From Pseudomonas deceptionensis (GTDB lineage Bacteria > Pseudomonadota > Gammaproteobacteria > Pseudomonadales > Pseudomonadaceae): 64,000 nucleotides of DNA. How positions within the stretch are numbered: the first letter of the stretch is position 1; every line of letters starts with the position of its first letter. Positions 1-12,300 of the stretch are shown piece by piece. The notes beneath the pieces were generated by a model. The model saw only the letters and a program-made list of their open reading frames with translations, did no database searches and was not told the origin of the DNA. The position numbers were made by a program, and so were the translations under genes. Where the stretch lies: positions 372,001 to 436,000 of the forward strand of contig NZ_FNUD01000002.1 in assembly GCF_900106095.1 (NCBI RefSeq), written 5' to 3'.

Positions 1-411
1 TTCCAGTCGGTGGAGAACCCGGCCAACGATAAATTCGTCGCGCAGTGGAAAGCCTACGCCAAGAAACACAACCTGCCAGGCGCCGACAAAGCCGTGACCA
101 ACGACCCGATGGAAGCCACTTACGTGGGCATTCACATGTGGGCCCAGGCGGCGGAACAAGCCAAGTCCACCGACGTGGACAAGGTGCGCGAAGCCCTGGC
201 CGGCCAGACCTTTGCCGCGCCATCGGGCTACACCCTGACCATGGACAAGACCAACCACCACCTGCACAAGCCGGTGATGATCGGCGAAATCCAGCCGGAC
301 GGTCAGTTCAGCGTGGTGTGGCAAACCGAAGGCCCGATCCGGGCCCAGCCATGGAGCCCATACATTTCGGGCAACGACAAAAAGCCGGACTACGCGGTGA
401 AGGGTAACTGA
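1..411 (+). CDS. urtA: Urea ABC transporter substrate-binding protein UrtA (3' part)
   Basis: This is the C-terminal 136 codons of a gene that begins before the window; the frame is open from base 1 and ends at TGA 409-411. The product would be the periplasmic urea-binding protein of the Urt importer. The visible part has the pattern of the C-terminal lobe of Leu/Ile/Val-type binding proteins: a long helix around 'THMWAQAAEQA'-like sequence (here GIHMWAQAAEQA), then a strand region reading MTMDKTNHH-like (here LTMDKTNHHLHKP) and a GQFSVVW segment. Identity rests mainly on context, since urtB, urtC, urtD and urtE follow on the same strand. The gap to urtB carries a repeat element. Confidence 0.9.
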   Translation, partial: FQSVENPANDKFVAQWKAYAKKHNLPGADKAVTNDPMEATYVGIHMWAQAAEQAKSTDVDKVREALAGQTFAAPSGYTLTMDKTNHHLHKPVMIGEIQPDGQFSVVWQTEGPIRAQPWSPYISGNDKKPDYAVKGN

Positions 412-421
412 GCCAATTAAA

Positions 422-534
422 AGCCCCTCTCCCCAACCCTCTCCCGGAGGGAGAGGGAGAGGGAGCTTGATCTACAGCGTTGCGCACATCTGCTTTTAGT
501 CCCCTCTCCCTCCGGGAGAGGGTTAGGGTGAGGG
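422..534. repeat. Paired palindromic repeat, CCCTCTCCC family
   Basis: Two copies of a palindromic repeat lie between urtA and urtB. One spans 437-457 (CCCTCTCCC/GGGAGAGGG arms) and the other about 501-534, which ends with the recurring tail TTAGGGTGAGGG. Related units occur in this window near 5723, 22831, 26296, 33032, 42375 and 47175. They behave as pseudomonad REP-like intergenic repeats and could stabilise or attenuate the urt transcript. Confidence 0.75.
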
Positions 535-583
535 CCAGCGCCCTGAAGGTCTACCACCTGCCAGACAAACAGGGACACCAACC

Positions 584-2086
584 ATGCCCACTGCCCTTTA
601 CCGCTTCATCCTCGCGTGCGCGCTGTTGCTGCCCTTGGCCGCACAGGCCGATGACGCCAGCGAGTTCGCCTCTGCCAACAACTTACAACAAGCCACGCTG
701 CTCGAAAGCTGGGCCGCTCAACCCACGCCCGCCCGCGCGGAGCTGATCAGCAGCCTGCAACAAGGCCAGATCACCGTTGACGGTCAAGTCAAAACCCTGC
801 GCCTGAACAACCGCCTGCGCGGGTTGATCGACACCGCGCTGGCCAGCCATCAATTGCTCGCCACAGATCCGGCGCTGCGGTTAAGTGCCGCTCAACACCT
901 GCAAAAATCCGCAAAACCTGCACAACTCAAATTCCTCGACCGGCAACTGGCCACAGAAGATGACAGCCACGTGCATACCGCACTGAGCCTGGCACTGGCC
1001 AATCTGCAACTGGTCGATCCCGACCCGGCCGTGCGTTTGGCCGCTGTGCGTTTGCTCGGTGAGACCGGCGAACCGCTGGCCCGCACCCGCCTCGAAACCT
1101 TGCTGCAACCGGATATCGAAACCGATGCCACGGTGCGCACCGCCGCTGAAACCAGCCTGGTTCAGGTCAAACGCAAACTGCTGATCGGTGACTTGCTGGG
1201 GCAGGCGTTCAGCGGTTTGTCCCTGGGTTCGATTCTGCTGCTGGCCGCCCTCGGGCTGGCGATCACCTTCGGCCTGCTCGGGGTGATCAACATGGCCCAC
1301 GGCGAAATGCTGATGCTCGGCGCCTATTCCACCTACTGCGTGCAGTTGCTGTTTCAGCACTTTGCACCGGGCGCCATCGAGTTCTACCCGTTGCTGGCGT
1401 TGCCGGTGGCGTTCTTCGTCACTGCGGGCGTGGGCATGGTGCTGGAGCGCACGATCATTCGTCACCTCTACGGCCGCCCGCTGGAAACCCTGCTCGCCAC
1501 CTGGGGCATCAGCCTGATTCTGATCCAGCTGGTGCGCATGCTGTTCGGCGCGCAAAACGTAGAAGTGGCCAACCCTGCGTGGCTGTCAGGCGGGCTGCAA
1601 GTACTGCCCAACCTGGTGCTGCCGTACAACCGTCTGGTGATCATTGTCTTTGCCCTGGCGGTGGTGTTCCTGACCTGGTTGCTGCTGAACAAAACCCGCC
1701 TGGGCCTCAACGTTCGGGCCGTCACCCAAAACCGCAACATGGCCGCCTGCTGCGGCGTACCCACCGGGCGGGTGGACATGCTCGCCTTTGGCCTCGGCTC
1801 GGGGATTGCCGGGCTGGGCGGCGTGGCCTTGAGTCAGGTCGGCAACGTCGGCCCGGATCTGGGCCAGGGCTACATCATCGATTCGTTTCTGGTGGTGGTG
1901 CTCGGCGGCGTCGGGCAACTGGCCGGCACCGTCTACGCAGCCTTTGGCCTGGGCATCGCGAACAAGATTCTTGAACCGCAGATCGGCGCCGTACTGGGCA
2001 AAATCCTGATCCTGGGGCTGATCATTCTGTTTATCCAGAAGCGTCCGCAGGGGCTCTTCGCGCTTAAGGGACGGGTGATCGACTGA
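584..2086 (+). CDS. urtB: Urea ABC transporter permease UrtB
   Basis: Inner-membrane permease of the urea importer, 500 residues. It starts with a signal peptide (FILACALLLPLAAQA, about residues 7-22), followed by a periplasmic region of roughly 170 residues containing helical repeat-like segments. From about residue 200 come the eight or so membrane spans typical of LivH-type permeases, including the motif INMAHGEMLMLGAY. The long N-terminal periplasmic extension is the known difference between UrtB and LivH. The stop codon overlaps the urtC start by one base (TGATG at 2084-2088), so the two genes are translationally coupled. Confidence 0.95.
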   Translation: MPTALYRFILACALLLPLAAQADDASEFASANNLQQATLLESWAAQPTPARAELISSLQQGQITVDGQVKTLRLNNRLRGLIDTALASHQLLATDPALRLSAAQHLQKSAKPAQLKFLDRQLATEDDSHVHTALSLALANLQLVDPDPAVRLAAVRLLGETGEPLARTRLETLLQPDIETDATVRTAAETSLVQVKRKLLIGDLLGQAFSGLSLGSILLLAALGLAITFGLLGVINMAHGEMLMLGAYSTYCVQLLFQHFAPGAIEFYPLLALPVAFFVTAGVGMVLERTIIRHLYGRPLETLLATWGISLILIQLVRMLFGAQNVEVANPAWLSGGLQVLPNLVLPYNRLVIIVFALAVVFLTWLLLNKTRLGLNVRAVTQNRNMAACCGVPTGRVDMLAFGLGSGIAGLGGVALSQVGNVGPDLGQGYIIDSFLVVVLGGVGQLAGTVYAAFGLGIANKILEPQIGAVLGKILILGLIILFIQKRPQGLFALKGRVID

Positions 2087-3165
2087 TGAATCAGCCTCTG
2101 ATGCTCACTGCCACACAAAAGGCCGGCCCCACCGTCACCGCATGGGTCGGGGGCCTGGCCTTGCTGGTGCTGCTGGCCTTGCCGCTGCTCTCGCTGTTGC
2201 CCGCCGACAGCCCGTTTCAGGTCTCGGCCTATACCTTGACCCTGATGGGCAAAATCCTCTGTTATGCCATCGTCGCCCTGGCGCTGGATCTGGTGTGGGG
2301 TTACGCCGGACTGCTGTCCCTGGGGCACGGTTTGTTCTTCGCCCTGGGCGGCTACGCGATGGGCATGTACCTGATGCGCCAGGCCTCGGGCGATGAACTG
2401 CCCGCCTTTATGACATTTTTGTCGTGGACTGAACTGCCCTGGTACTGGGTCGGCACCGAGCATTTCTGGTGGGCCATGTGCCTGGTGGTATTGGCCCCCG
2501 GTTTGCTGGCGCTGGTGTTCGGGTTTTTCGCCTTCCGCTCGCGGATCAAGGGCGTGTATTTCTCGATCATGACCCAGGCCCTGACCTTTGCCGGGATGTT
2601 GCTGTTCTTCCGCAACGAAACCGGCTTTGGCGGCAACAACGGCTTCACCAACTTTCGCAGCATTCTGGGGTTTGGCATCACCGAACCCGGTACCCGCGCA
2701 GCGCTGTTTTTCGCCACCGTGCTGTTGCTGGTAGTCAGCCTGTTTCTCGGCTGGCGTCTGGCGCGCAGCAAGTTTGGGCGGGTACTGACCGCGCTGCGCG
2801 ATGCGGAAAACCGCCTGATGTTCTGCGGCTACGACCCGCGCGGTTTCAAGCTGTTTGTCTGGGTGTTGAGCGCGGTGCTGTGCGGTTTGGCCGGGGCCTT
2901 GTATGTGCCGCAAGTGGGCATCATCAACCCCGGTGAAATGTCGCCGACCAACTCCATCGAAGCCGCCGTGTGGGTTGCCCTGGGTGGGCGCGGCACGCTG
3001 ATCGGGCCGTTGCTGGGCGCGGGCGTGGTCAACGGCATGAAAAGCTGGTTCACCGTGGCCTTCCCCGAATACTGGCTGTTCTTTCTGGGGGCGCTGTTCA
3101 TCGTCGTGACCCTGTACCTGCCCAAAGGCGTGATCGGCCTGCTGAAGAAAAAGGCCGACCAATGA
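2086..3165 (+). CDS. urtC: Urea ABC transporter permease UrtC
   Basis: Second membrane subunit of the urea importer, 359 residues, LivM-type. Hydrophobic spans run through most of the protein. The conserved LivM-like block LVWGYAGLLSLGHGLFFALGG lies near residues 68-88, and a cytoplasmic coupling region with ALRDAENRLMFCGYD lies near 235-250. The protein ends in a short basic tail. The start overlaps urtB by one base, and the end overlaps urtD through an ATGA junction at 3162-3165. This is the compact operon arrangement usual for urt genes. Confidence 0.95.
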   Translation: MNQPLMLTATQKAGPTVTAWVGGLALLVLLALPLLSLLPADSPFQVSAYTLTLMGKILCYAIVALALDLVWGYAGLLSLGHGLFFALGGYAMGMYLMRQASGDELPAFMTFLSWTELPWYWVGTEHFWWAMCLVVLAPGLLALVFGFFAFRSRIKGVYFSIMTQALTFAGMLLFFRNETGFGGNNGFTNFRSILGFGITEPGTRAALFFATVLLLVVSLFLGWRLARSKFGRVLTALRDAENRLMFCGYDPRGFKLFVWVLSAVLCGLAGALYVPQVGIINPGEMSPTNSIEAAVWVALGGRGTLIGPLLGAGVVNGMKSWFTVAFPEYWLFFLGALFIVVTLYLPKGVIGLLKKKADQ

Positions 3166-4007
3166 GGAATGTCATGCTCGAACCTATCCTCGACCCCAAC
3201 AAAGACGCGGGCAGCAGCCGTGACGCCATCAGCTTTGGCCAGCGCGCTGAACCGGGCCTGAACACCCGCCACGGCACCATCCTGACCCTGGAAGACATCA
3301 GCGTCAGCTTTGATGGCTTCAAGGCGCTGAACAACCTCAACCTGTACATCGGCGTGGGTGAGTTGCGCTGCATCATCGGCCCCAACGGTGCGGGCAAGAC
3401 CACCATGATGGACGTGATCACCGGCAAGACCCGGCCCAGCGAAGGTCAGGCCTGGTTCGGCGAAACCCTCGATCTGCGGCAGATGAGCGAGGTGCAAATC
3501 GCCCAGTCCGGTATCGGTCGCAAGTTTCAAAAGCCCACGGTGTTCGAAGCCCTGAGCGTGTTTGAAAACCTGGAGCTGGCGCAAAAAACCGACAAGTCGG
3601 TGTGGGCCAGCCTGCGCGCCAGACTGACGGGCGAGCAAAGGGACCGCATCGGCGAGGTGCTGCACACCATACGCCTGACCAGCTCGGCGCACCGCCCGGC
3701 AGGCCTGTTGTCCCATGGCCAGAAGCAGTTCCTGGAGATCGGCATGCTGCTGATGCAAGACCCGCAACTGTTGCTGCTGGACGAGCCGGTGGCGGGCATG
3801 ACCGACGCCGAAACCGAGTTCACCGCCGAGCTGTTCAAAAGCCTGGCGGGCAAGCATTCGCTGATGGTGGTGGAACACGACATGGGCTTTGTCGGCTCGA
3901 TTGCCGACCATGTGACCGTGCTGCATCAGGGCAGTGTTCTGGCCGAAGGCTCGCTGGAACAGGTGCAGGCGGATGAACGGGTGATCGAAGTTTATCTGGG
4001 CCGCTGA
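3162..4007 (+). CDS. urtD: Urea ABC transporter ATP-binding protein UrtD
   Basis: LivG-type ATPase of the urea importer, 281 residues from ATG 3162. The frame stays open far upstream inside urtC, but the ATGA overlap with the urtC stop sets the start; an in-frame ATG at 3174 is an alternative. Walker A is GPNGAGKTT near residues 73-81, the ABC signature region reads LLSHGQKQFLEIG, and Walker B is LLLLDEPVAGMT. The signature has SHGQ instead of the usual SGGQ, a variant common in UrtD. The N-terminal 35 or so residues precede the ATPase core, which is usual in pseudomonads. Confidence 0.95.
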   Translation: MRNVMLEPILDPNKDAGSSRDAISFGQRAEPGLNTRHGTILTLEDISVSFDGFKALNNLNLYIGVGELRCIIGPNGAGKTTMMDVITGKTRPSEGQAWFGETLDLRQMSEVQIAQSGIGRKFQKPTVFEALSVFENLELAQKTDKSVWASLRARLTGEQRDRIGEVLHTIRLTSSAHRPAGLLSHGQKQFLEIGMLLMQDPQLLLLDEPVAGMTDAETEFTAELFKSLAGKHSLMVVEHDMGFVGSIADHVTVLHQGSVLAEGSLEQVQADERVIEVYLGR

Positions 4008-4015
4008 CGAATACC

Positions 4016-4116
4016 TGTAGCCGCTGCCGAAGGCTGCGATAAGGCCCGAAGGGGCTTCAACCATTTCAAGAGCGCGACCGCTACACGCTCGATCGCAGCC
4101 TTCGGTAGCGGCTACA
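4016..4116. repeat. REP-type inverted pair, GTAGCCGCTGCCGAAGGC family
   Basis: Inverted repeat inside the urt operon, between urtD and urtE. The left arm at 4016-4040 starts TGTAGCCGCTGCCGAAGGC and the right arm at 4092-4116 is its near-exact reverse complement, with one change (GGTAGC against GGCAGC). A second element of this family lies at about 28990-29076. It probably forms a stable hairpin in the mRNA and separates the urtE part of the transcript from urtD. Confidence 0.8.
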
Positions 4117-4146
4117 GAGACGGCGCAGCTCATAAAGGAAATCAAC

Positions 4147-4845
4147 ATGCTTAACGTCCAAAAGCTCCATCAGTTCTACGGCGGCAGCCATATTCTTCGG
4201 GGCCTGTCGTTCGAGGTCAAAGTCGGCGAAGTCACCTGCCTGCTGGGCCGTAATGGCGTGGGCAAAACCACCCTGCTCAAGTGCCTGATGGGGTTGCTGC
4301 CCGTCAAGGAAGGCAGTGTGCAGTGGGAGGGCAAAACCATCACCTCGCTTAAACCCCACCAACGGGTCCACTCCGGCATCGCTTACGTGCCCCAGGGCCG
4401 GGAAATTTTCGGGCGCCTGACGGTGGAGGAAAACCTGCTGATGGGCCTGTCGCGCTTCCCCGGTTCAGAGGCCAAAGAGGTGCCCGCGTTTATCTACGAA
4501 CTGTTCCCGGTACTGCTGCAAATGAAGCACCGTCGGGGCGGTGATCTGTCCGGCGGGCAGCAGCAACAGTTGGCCATTGGCCGCGCACTGGCCAGCCGTC
4601 CGCGCTTGCTGATTCTCGACGAGCCCACAGAAGGCATTCAGCCCTCCGTCATCAAGGAGATCGGCGCGGTGATCAAAATGCTCGCCGCACGGGGGGACAT
4701 GGCGATTTTGCTGGTGGAGCAGTTTTATGACTTTGCCGAAGAACTGGCGGACCAATATCTGGTGATGTCCCGAGGCGAAATCGTGCAGCAAGGCCGCGGC
4801 GAAAATATGCAAACAGAAGGTGTACGCGGGTTGGTAACGATTTAA
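4147..4845 (+). CDS. urtE: Urea ABC transporter ATP-binding protein UrtE
   Basis: LivF-type ATPase of the urea importer, 232 residues. Walker A is GRNGVGKTT at residues 34-42, the signature is DLSGGQQQQLAIGRAL and Walker B is LLILDEPTEGIQPS. The EGIQPS sequence after Walker B is typical of UrtE and differs from LivF. A ribosome-binding site (AAAGGAAAT) stands just before the ATG. It is separated from urtD by a REP hairpin but is clearly part of the same set. Confidence 0.95.
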   Translation: MLNVQKLHQFYGGSHILRGLSFEVKVGEVTCLLGRNGVGKTTLLKCLMGLLPVKEGSVQWEGKTITSLKPHQRVHSGIAYVPQGREIFGRLTVEENLLMGLSRFPGSEAKEVPAFIYELFPVLLQMKHRRGGDLSGGQQQQLAIGRALASRPRLLILDEPTEGIQPSVIKEIGAVIKMLAARGDMAILLVEQFYDFAEELADQYLVMSRGEIVQQGRGENMQTEGVRGLVTI

Positions 4846-4878
4846 TCTGCGCCGATCTCTAAACGAAAATTCCTACAT

Positions 4879-5718
4879 ATGAACTTGCCCGCCACTACCG
4901 CGTTGTTCACCCCCAGCTGGCATGCCGAGCTGGAGCTGGGCTATGGCCGCTTTGGCGACAGCACGCGCCCGACCCTGCGCCGTCACGTCGGCCCGCTACG
5001 GGTGCAAAAGCACCTGTACGCCGAAGGCCCCCAGGTGTGCCAGCACATCATCGTCCACCCGCCGGGCGGGATTGCCGGTGGTGACATCCTCGACATTCGC
5101 GCCAGCGTCGGCCCTGATGCCTGGGCGCAACTGACCAGCCCCGGCGCGGCCAAGTGGTATCGCGCTGCCGGCCCGGCCTATCAAAACCTGACCCTGAACG
5201 TGGCCGCCGGAGCGACCCTGGAATGGCTGCCACAAGAAACCATCGTGTTCAGCGCCGCCCAGGCCGAACTCACCACCCGCATCGAACTTGAAGGCGATGC
5301 GCGGCTGTTTTACTGGGATATGGTCGCGCTGGGGCGACTGGCCAGCGGCGAGCGTTTTGAGCACGGCCACTTTCAATCGCGGCTGGATATTCGCCGTGAC
5401 GGCCAGTTGCTCTGGCATGAGCGCCAGCGCATTGTGGGCGGCGACGGTCTGCTGGATTCCCCCATCGGGCTGGATGGCAACCCGGTGTTTGCAACCTTGC
5501 TGGTGACGGGTGAAATCAGTACCGGGTTACTGGAGATGTGCCGCAACTTGCCCAACCCGGTGCGCGGTGACTTGACCCAGTTACCGGGCTTGCTGGTGGC
5601 CCGCTGTCTGGCCGGTGAAGCCATGCAGGCACGGGCCTGGCTGATTGATTTATGGCGCTTGCTGCGTCCGGCGCTGCTGGGACGAGAAGCACTGGCGCCA
5701 CGGATCTGGAGCACTTGA
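4879..5718 (+). CDS. ureD: Urease accessory protein UreD
   Basis: Cytoplasmic urease maturation factor, 279 residues, the usual length. UreD binds the urease apoprotein and, with UreF and UreG, helps deliver nickel. Recognisable blocks are [11 protein letters not shown] near residues 57-67, [10 protein letters not shown] near 88-97 and [11 protein letters not shown] near 113-123. It begins 33 bases after urtE, so importer and urease genes probably form one nitrogen-scavenging transcription unit. UreE, UreF and UreG are encoded about 24 kb away in this window. Confidence 0.95.
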   Translation: MNLPATTALFTPSWHAELELGYGRFGDSTRPTLRRHVGPLRVQKHLYAEGPQVCQHIIVHPPGGIAGGDILDIRASVGPDAWAQLTSPGAAKWYRAAGPAYQNLTLNVAAGATLEWLPQETIVFSAAQAELTTRIELEGDARLFYWDMVALGRLASGERFEHGHFQSRLDIRRDGQLLWHERQRIVGGDGLLDSPIGLDGNPVFATLLVTGEISTGLLEMCRNLPNPVRGDLTQLPGLLVARCLAGEAMQARAWLIDLWRLLRPALLGREALAPRIWST

Positions 5719-5722
5719 AGAG

Positions 5723-5757
5723 CCCCTCTCCCTCAGGGAGAGGATTAGGGTGAGGGC
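5723..5757. repeat. Short palindromic repeat, CCCTCTCCC family
   Basis: A single unit reading CCCCTCTCCCTCAGGGAGAGG followed by the ATTAGGGTGAGGG tail sits between ureD and ureA. It is the same family as the paired units at 422-534 and 22831-22924. Confidence 0.7.
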
Positions 5758-5800
5758 AAAAGGCCCCGATTACTTTTAACTGCCGAACACGGACTCCACC

Positions 5801-6103
5801 ATGGACCTGACTCCACGCGAAAAAGACAAGATGCTGATCTTCACTGCCGGCCTGCTGGCGGAGCGACGGTTGGCGCGCGGCGTGATTCTCAATTACCCGG
5901 AAACCATCGCCTATATCTCTGCCGCCCTGCTCGAAGGCGCCCGCGATGGCCGCACCGTGGCCGACCTGATGCACTACGGCACCACCCTGCTGACCCGCGA
6001 GCAGGTGATGGAAGGCATCCCGGAAATGATCCCCGACATCCAGGTCGAAGCCACCTTCCCGGACGGCACCAAGCTGGTCACTGTCCATCAACCCATCGCC
6101 TGA
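5801..6103 (+). CDS. ureA: Urease gamma subunit UreA
   Basis: Smallest structural subunit of urease, 100 residues, exactly the length usual for three-subunit bacterial ureases. It begins [23 protein letters not shown] and contains LNYPEAIAYI-like sequence (here [21 protein letters not shown]), both highly conserved. The subunit has no catalytic residues and packs against UreC in the (UreABC)3 trimer. Two acetyltransferase genes follow before ureB. Confidence 0.97.
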   Translation: MDLTPREKDKMLIFTAGLLAERRLARGVILNYPETIAYISAALLEGARDGRTVADLMHYGTTLLTREQVMEGIPEMIPDIQVEATFPDGTKLVTVHQPIA

Positions 6104-6112
6104 GGCCGCACC

Positions 6113-7538
<1,426 letters not shown>

Positions 7539-7593
7539 ATTCGCGAGCAGGCTCGCTCCCACAGGGTTCGAACCAATTTTTTAGGAACTCACA

Positions 7594-9294
7594 ATGAAAA
7601 TATCCCGTCAGGCTTACGCCGACATGTTCGGCCCCACCGTAGGCGACAAGGTTCGTTTAGCCGACACCGAGTTGTGGATCGAGGTCGAGCAGGATTTCAC
7701 CACCTATGGTGAGGAAGTGAAGTTTGGCGGCGGCAAGGTGATTCGCGATGGCATGGGCCAAAGCCAATTGCTCGCCAGCGAGGTGGTGGACACACTCATC
7801 ACCAACGCGCTGATCGTCGACCACTGGGGCATCGTCAAAGCCGATGTGGGGCTCAAGAACGGGCGCATCCACGCCATCGGCAAAGCCGGCAACCCCGACA
7901 TTCAGCCCAACGTCACCATCGCCATTGGCGCCAGCACCGAAGTCATCGCCGGCGAAGGCATGATCCTCACTGCAGGCGGCATCGACACCCATATCCACTT
8001 CATCTGCCCGCAGCAGATCGAAGAAGCGCTGATGAGCGGCGTGACCACCATGATCGGCGGCGGCACCGGCCCGGCCACGGGCACCAATGCCACCACTTGC
8101 ACCTCCGGGCCGTGGCATATGGCGCGCATGCTGCAAGCAGCCGACGCGTTCCCGATGAACATGGGGTTCACCGGCAAGGGCAACGCCAGCCTGCCGCAAC
8201 CGCTGATCGAACAGGTCGAAGCCGGGGCCATCGGCCTCAAGCTGCATGAGGACTGGGGCACCACCCCCGCCGCCATCGACAACTGCCTGAACGTGGCCGA
8301 TCTGTACGACGTGCAGGTGGCCATTCACAGCGACACCCTGAACGAATCGGGCTTTGTCGAAACCACCCTGGCCGCCTTCAAGGGCCGTACCATTCACACC
8401 TATCACACCGAAGGTGCGGGCGGCGGTCATGCACCGGACATCATCAAGGCCTGTGGCCTGAACAACGTGCTGCCCAGCTCCACCAACCCGACCCGGCCGT
8501 TCACCCGCAACACCATCGACGAACACCTGGACATGTTGATGGTGTGCCATCACCTGGACCCGAGCATCGCCGAGGACGTGGCCTTCGCCGAAAGCCGTAT
8601 CCGCCGTGAAACCATTGCCGCTGAAGACATCCTCCATGACCTGGGCGCGTTCTCGATGATCAGCTCCGACAGCCAGGCCATGGGCCGGGTGGGCGAAGTC
8701 ATTACTCGCACCTGGCAGACCGCCGACAAGATGAAAAAGCAGCGCGGCCCGCTGGCGCAAGACTGCCCCGGCAACGATAACTTCCGCGCCAAACGCTATA
8801 TCGCCAAGTACACCATCAACCCGGCCATTACCCACGGTGTGAGCCATGAGGTGGGGTCAGTCGAGGTGGGCAAGTGGGCCGATCTGGTGCTGTGGCGCCC
8901 GGCGTTTTTCGGGGTCAAGCCGACGCTGATTCTCAAGGGTGGGGCAATTGCCGCAAGCCTGATGGGGGATGCCAACGCCTCGATCCCGACGCCGCAACCG
9001 GTTCACTACCGGCCGATGTTTGCCAGCTACGGCGGCTCGCGGCATGCCACCTGCCTGACGTTTATCAGTCAGGCGGCGTTCGACGCAGGGGTGCCTGCTG
9101 CGCTGGGCCTGCAGAAGAAGATTGCCGTGGTCAAAGGCTGTCGCGACGTGCAAAAAACCGACCTGATTCACAACGGCTATTTACCCGACATTGAAGTCGA
9201 CCCCCAGACCTATCAGGTCAAGGCCGATGGCGTGTTGTTGTGGTGTGAACCGGCAGACGTGCTGCCGATGGCCCAGCGTTATTTTCTGTTTTGA
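7594..9294 (+). CDS. ureC: Urease alpha (catalytic) subunit UreC
   Basis: Nickel-containing catalytic subunit, 566 residues, which hydrolyses urea to ammonia and carbamate. All key residues are visible: HIH ligands at 133/135 in GGIDTHIHF, the carbamylated lysine at 216 in GLKLHEDWG, histidines in AIHSDTLNE and [20 protein letters not shown] sequence (here [11 protein letters not shown]), the flap MVCHHLD with its catalytic His, and the aspartate in [11 protein letters not shown]. The gene is intact and has a clear ribosome-binding site (TTAGGAACTCACA). It converges with the first NEL gene with only 25 bases between. Confidence 0.98.
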   Translation: MKISRQAYADMFGPTVGDKVRLADTELWIEVEQDFTTYGEEVKFGGGKVIRDGMGQSQLLASEVVDTLITNALIVDHWGIVKADVGLKNGRIHAIGKAGNPDIQPNVTIAIGASTEVIAGEGMILTAGGIDTHIHFICPQQIEEALMSGVTTMIGGGTGPATGTNATTCTSGPWHMARMLQAADAFPMNMGFTGKGNASLPQPLIEQVEAGAIGLKLHEDWGTTPAAIDNCLNVADLYDVQVAIHSDTLNESGFVETTLAAFKGRTIHTYHTEGAGGGHAPDIIKACGLNNVLPSSTNPTRPFTRNTIDEHLDMLMVCHHLDPSIAEDVAFAESRIRRETIAAEDILHDLGAFSMISSDSQAMGRVGEVITRTWQTADKMKKQRGPLAQDCPGNDNFRAKRYIAKYTINPAITHGVSHEVGSVEVGKWADLVLWRPAFFGVKPTLILKGGAIAASLMGDANASIPTPQPVHYRPMFASYGGSRHATCLTFISQAAFDAGVPAALGLQKKIAVVKGCRDVQKTDLIHNGYLPDIEVDPQTYQVKADGVLLWCEPADVLPMAQRYFLF

Positions 9295-9319
9295 AACACG
9301 CCTTGCAGCGCTCTGACTC

Positions 9320-12300
9320 TTAATCCAGGTCAGAGCCTGAATCGCTCAGCAGGGAATCCAGGGGCGGTCTGGAGCGTTGTACTGTCAAGGCATGCATTAC
9401 TTCACGCTCCTCGGCATCAAGCTCGCGCATGTCAGCGTCATAGACCGTATTGGACATCAATCTGCCGAGGGCAACCTCGTCAGCAGATTTACCCAGCAAG
9501 CGGGCGGCTGTTTCGATGGTTGTGCGTAGCTCCGCCCGCTGTTGCTCAGTTAAGCCCAGCTCTTCGACCCAGTCGCGTAGCGCTGTTTGCAAATCGGTCA
9601 AAGCGATCATTTTTTCCCTTATCGGCTTGAGCTGTGCAGCATGAGCGCCCTTCAAATACTCGATCCAGATGGGCTGATCCAGAAGTTGATCAATCAGGCC
9701 ATCGCCTTGCTCCAGCTCCTGAACTCGCTTAAAGGCACGCTCTATCATTGCCGGGGGCACATCAGACTCGGGGAACATCATTTCGGGTGACTGCCATGGC
9801 AAATTCAGCCTCTGCGCCAGCTCAGTGGTGTAGGCCAGGTAGATTTCAACCTCATCAATGTCGCGGATCTGCCTGCCAAGGCTGTCAAAATGCAGAACCC
9901 GATTACCGTTCGCATCGTACTCAGGGTGTAGACGCCCTTCGGCTTCAAGCACACGTACCCGCGCCCTGGCAATGGCTCCCAACTCATCCAGGCGCACCTT
10001 GCCTCTGGCCAGCTCAAAAATTTCGGTACCGACAAATATCGGGGAACCCCGATAGATCTCATACAGCCTGACTTCGACCCCCATCGCATTGAACAACTGC
10101 ACCCCCGCATCCACGCAGAAATAAGGGGAGGTCGCCATCTCGAACAATGTGTCGCGAAGTTCGGGGCTATCCGAGATCCCTTGCAGCATGCGCCAGACCT
10201 TGTCTGTCATATCCAGCTTGAACGCATGACTGCGAAGGTCCAAGTGGCGAGCCTGATCGCGGATGACATTGAAAAAGCGCTCAGAGCCTGCGTGTGCTTC
10301 TACGAAGTTCCATAGCGCCTGGTTGTGAGCCACTTGGTCGGGCGACAAGCCACTCATCCAGTGGAGGCTATCGGGCTCAGATCTCGAAAGAGTAAGTCGC
10401 AGCGGGTCTATACCCACCGACTCGATATACAGGTTGTAGCGCTCGGCCACCGCCGTGGTTAGCTCACTAAGGGTCAAATAGGTGCGCGCAACGGTTGCTG
10501 CCTTATCCGAACCTGGCCCCACATCGGGAATGTGACGAAGCGGGTTCTCATCCAGAAGCAGCTTGAATTCACGTGCCCGCGGGTGCGCGAAGAGCCCCGT
10601 CGGCCAACGATCAAGATTGCACCGGGTCAGCGTCAATCGCTTCAGGTAAGGCATGCGGCTGATATCCGGAGGCAAGCCCAACGGGCAGCCCTCAAAGTTC
10701 AGCTTGCGCATAAGGGTCAAGGTTCGCAACTGAGCGATCGCCTCAGGGGTCAGCACAATAGCGTTGCCTTTGAGATTGAGTACCTCTAAAAAAGGCATGT
10801 CTGTAATGGCCGGGAGCAAATGAGTCAAAGACTCGCCCGTAATGTCCAGTTCTCGCAGGTGTTTGAAACTGCGAAGAAATGTGTCAATCCCGTCCGTGAC
10901 CCCGACCCCTGAGAAACTAAGCTTGCTGACATGACCCAGGTCAGCACCCAGCGCCGGCAAGCTCTGCAAAACCGGGCCCACGCCCTCCAGTGGAAAGCTC
11001 AACTGTTGGCCCAGGTATTGCCCCGTGCGGTCAAAGTGAGGCTGCCCGGATCGACGCCAGGCTTTTTCCAGACGCCCACGCACCTGATGTTTGAGCCTTA
11101 GAATGCGTCGTTCTTGCGGTGTTGTTGTAGCACTCACAGGTTTGCCCTCGATGGACAGATAACTCCACTCCCACAGTGCAGTGGTGAACGTATCAAATTC
11201 ATCCTCCAACGCTTGGAGGCGAAGTTTCGAGGAGGCATCTTTATTTTTAAAAAAAGCGTTTATCTCGTTCGGCGTGAACGTTGGATAAAGCCGTCCCAGC
11301 CGAACTTTCATCGCAGCCCATTGAGCGTCATCCTCAATAAGCACAGCACTACCGCTGAGCACATAACCCAACCGGCCATCAACCAAACGCTGGGGCGGCA
11401 AAAAAAAGGGGCGGCTGTCGGATTTCAATTTCAGCAGTTTTTGCAGTTGGTCGCGGGATAACGCTCGATGCTGCAAATCACGTTTTAACTGCAAACCTTG
11501 CCCAACATGAGGTACCCCAAGTGCTTTTCGATAATCATCCGGCAAGGCGTGTTGCAAGCTGCTGTAAAAGTCATCGATGCCATGCAGCTGATTGCCCTCT
11601 TCATCCAACGCCTGGTATTTGCCATCGGAGATTCTCGCCAGTACTTTTCGATGGGCGGCATCCTGCGCGCCAATGCTGGCCCGCAGTTGACCTTTGAAGT
11701 GCTCCTCGCGCACTTCAAGGCGCAGGTCGTTTTTCCATCCGGGCAGCGATTTGAGCGTATTCAAGACCAGGACTTCGGTATCTGTCGTTACCAATCCGTC
11801 CAGATAAAACCCCAAGTACGCGCAGGAAAGCCGAGCATTGCGCTGCAACGTGCGGGCCGCCTCCATCAAACGTAAGGGCACCTTGCCCGTGGCGAGCTGT
11901 TTAAGTTCGTCAGGGCCCGCCTGGGCGACCAACCGCAGAGCCATCACCCTGGGTAGTTTTGGAAACATCTGTTTAATCAATTCAATGGACGGATGCGCAG
12001 GCTCTGCTGTGGCTACACGCTCCTCACGCAAGCTGTTGAACAGACGCTGAATATTTTTTTCCATATGCACGCTCAACTGTTCTTTGAACATAGCCAGGCG
12101 ATCTGCCCGTTCAAAGGGCATGCGATTGCCCAGCAGCGCTTCAAGTTGCGGCACGCTCAAGGCGTCCACCACGCGGCCCGGCAGCTCGCCTGCCATCAAA
12201 TCAGCCCGACTGACGTTGATCACATCAGCCTGCGTTGCCCTGGCGTTGCCATAACTGATGCTGCTCGCGTCCAGCTCGTGTGAATCAGACACTACAACCG

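Noticed and set aside
422..534. CRISPR-like array because of repeated palindromes
   Set aside because: Only two inverted units, no regular spacers and the same units scattered at gene ends; these are REP-like repeats.
1933..4148. Long minus-strand open frames opposite urtC and urtD (409 and 439 codons)
   Set aside because: Antisense shadows of clearly identified genes, with Gln/His/Arg-rich translations and no ribosome-binding sites.
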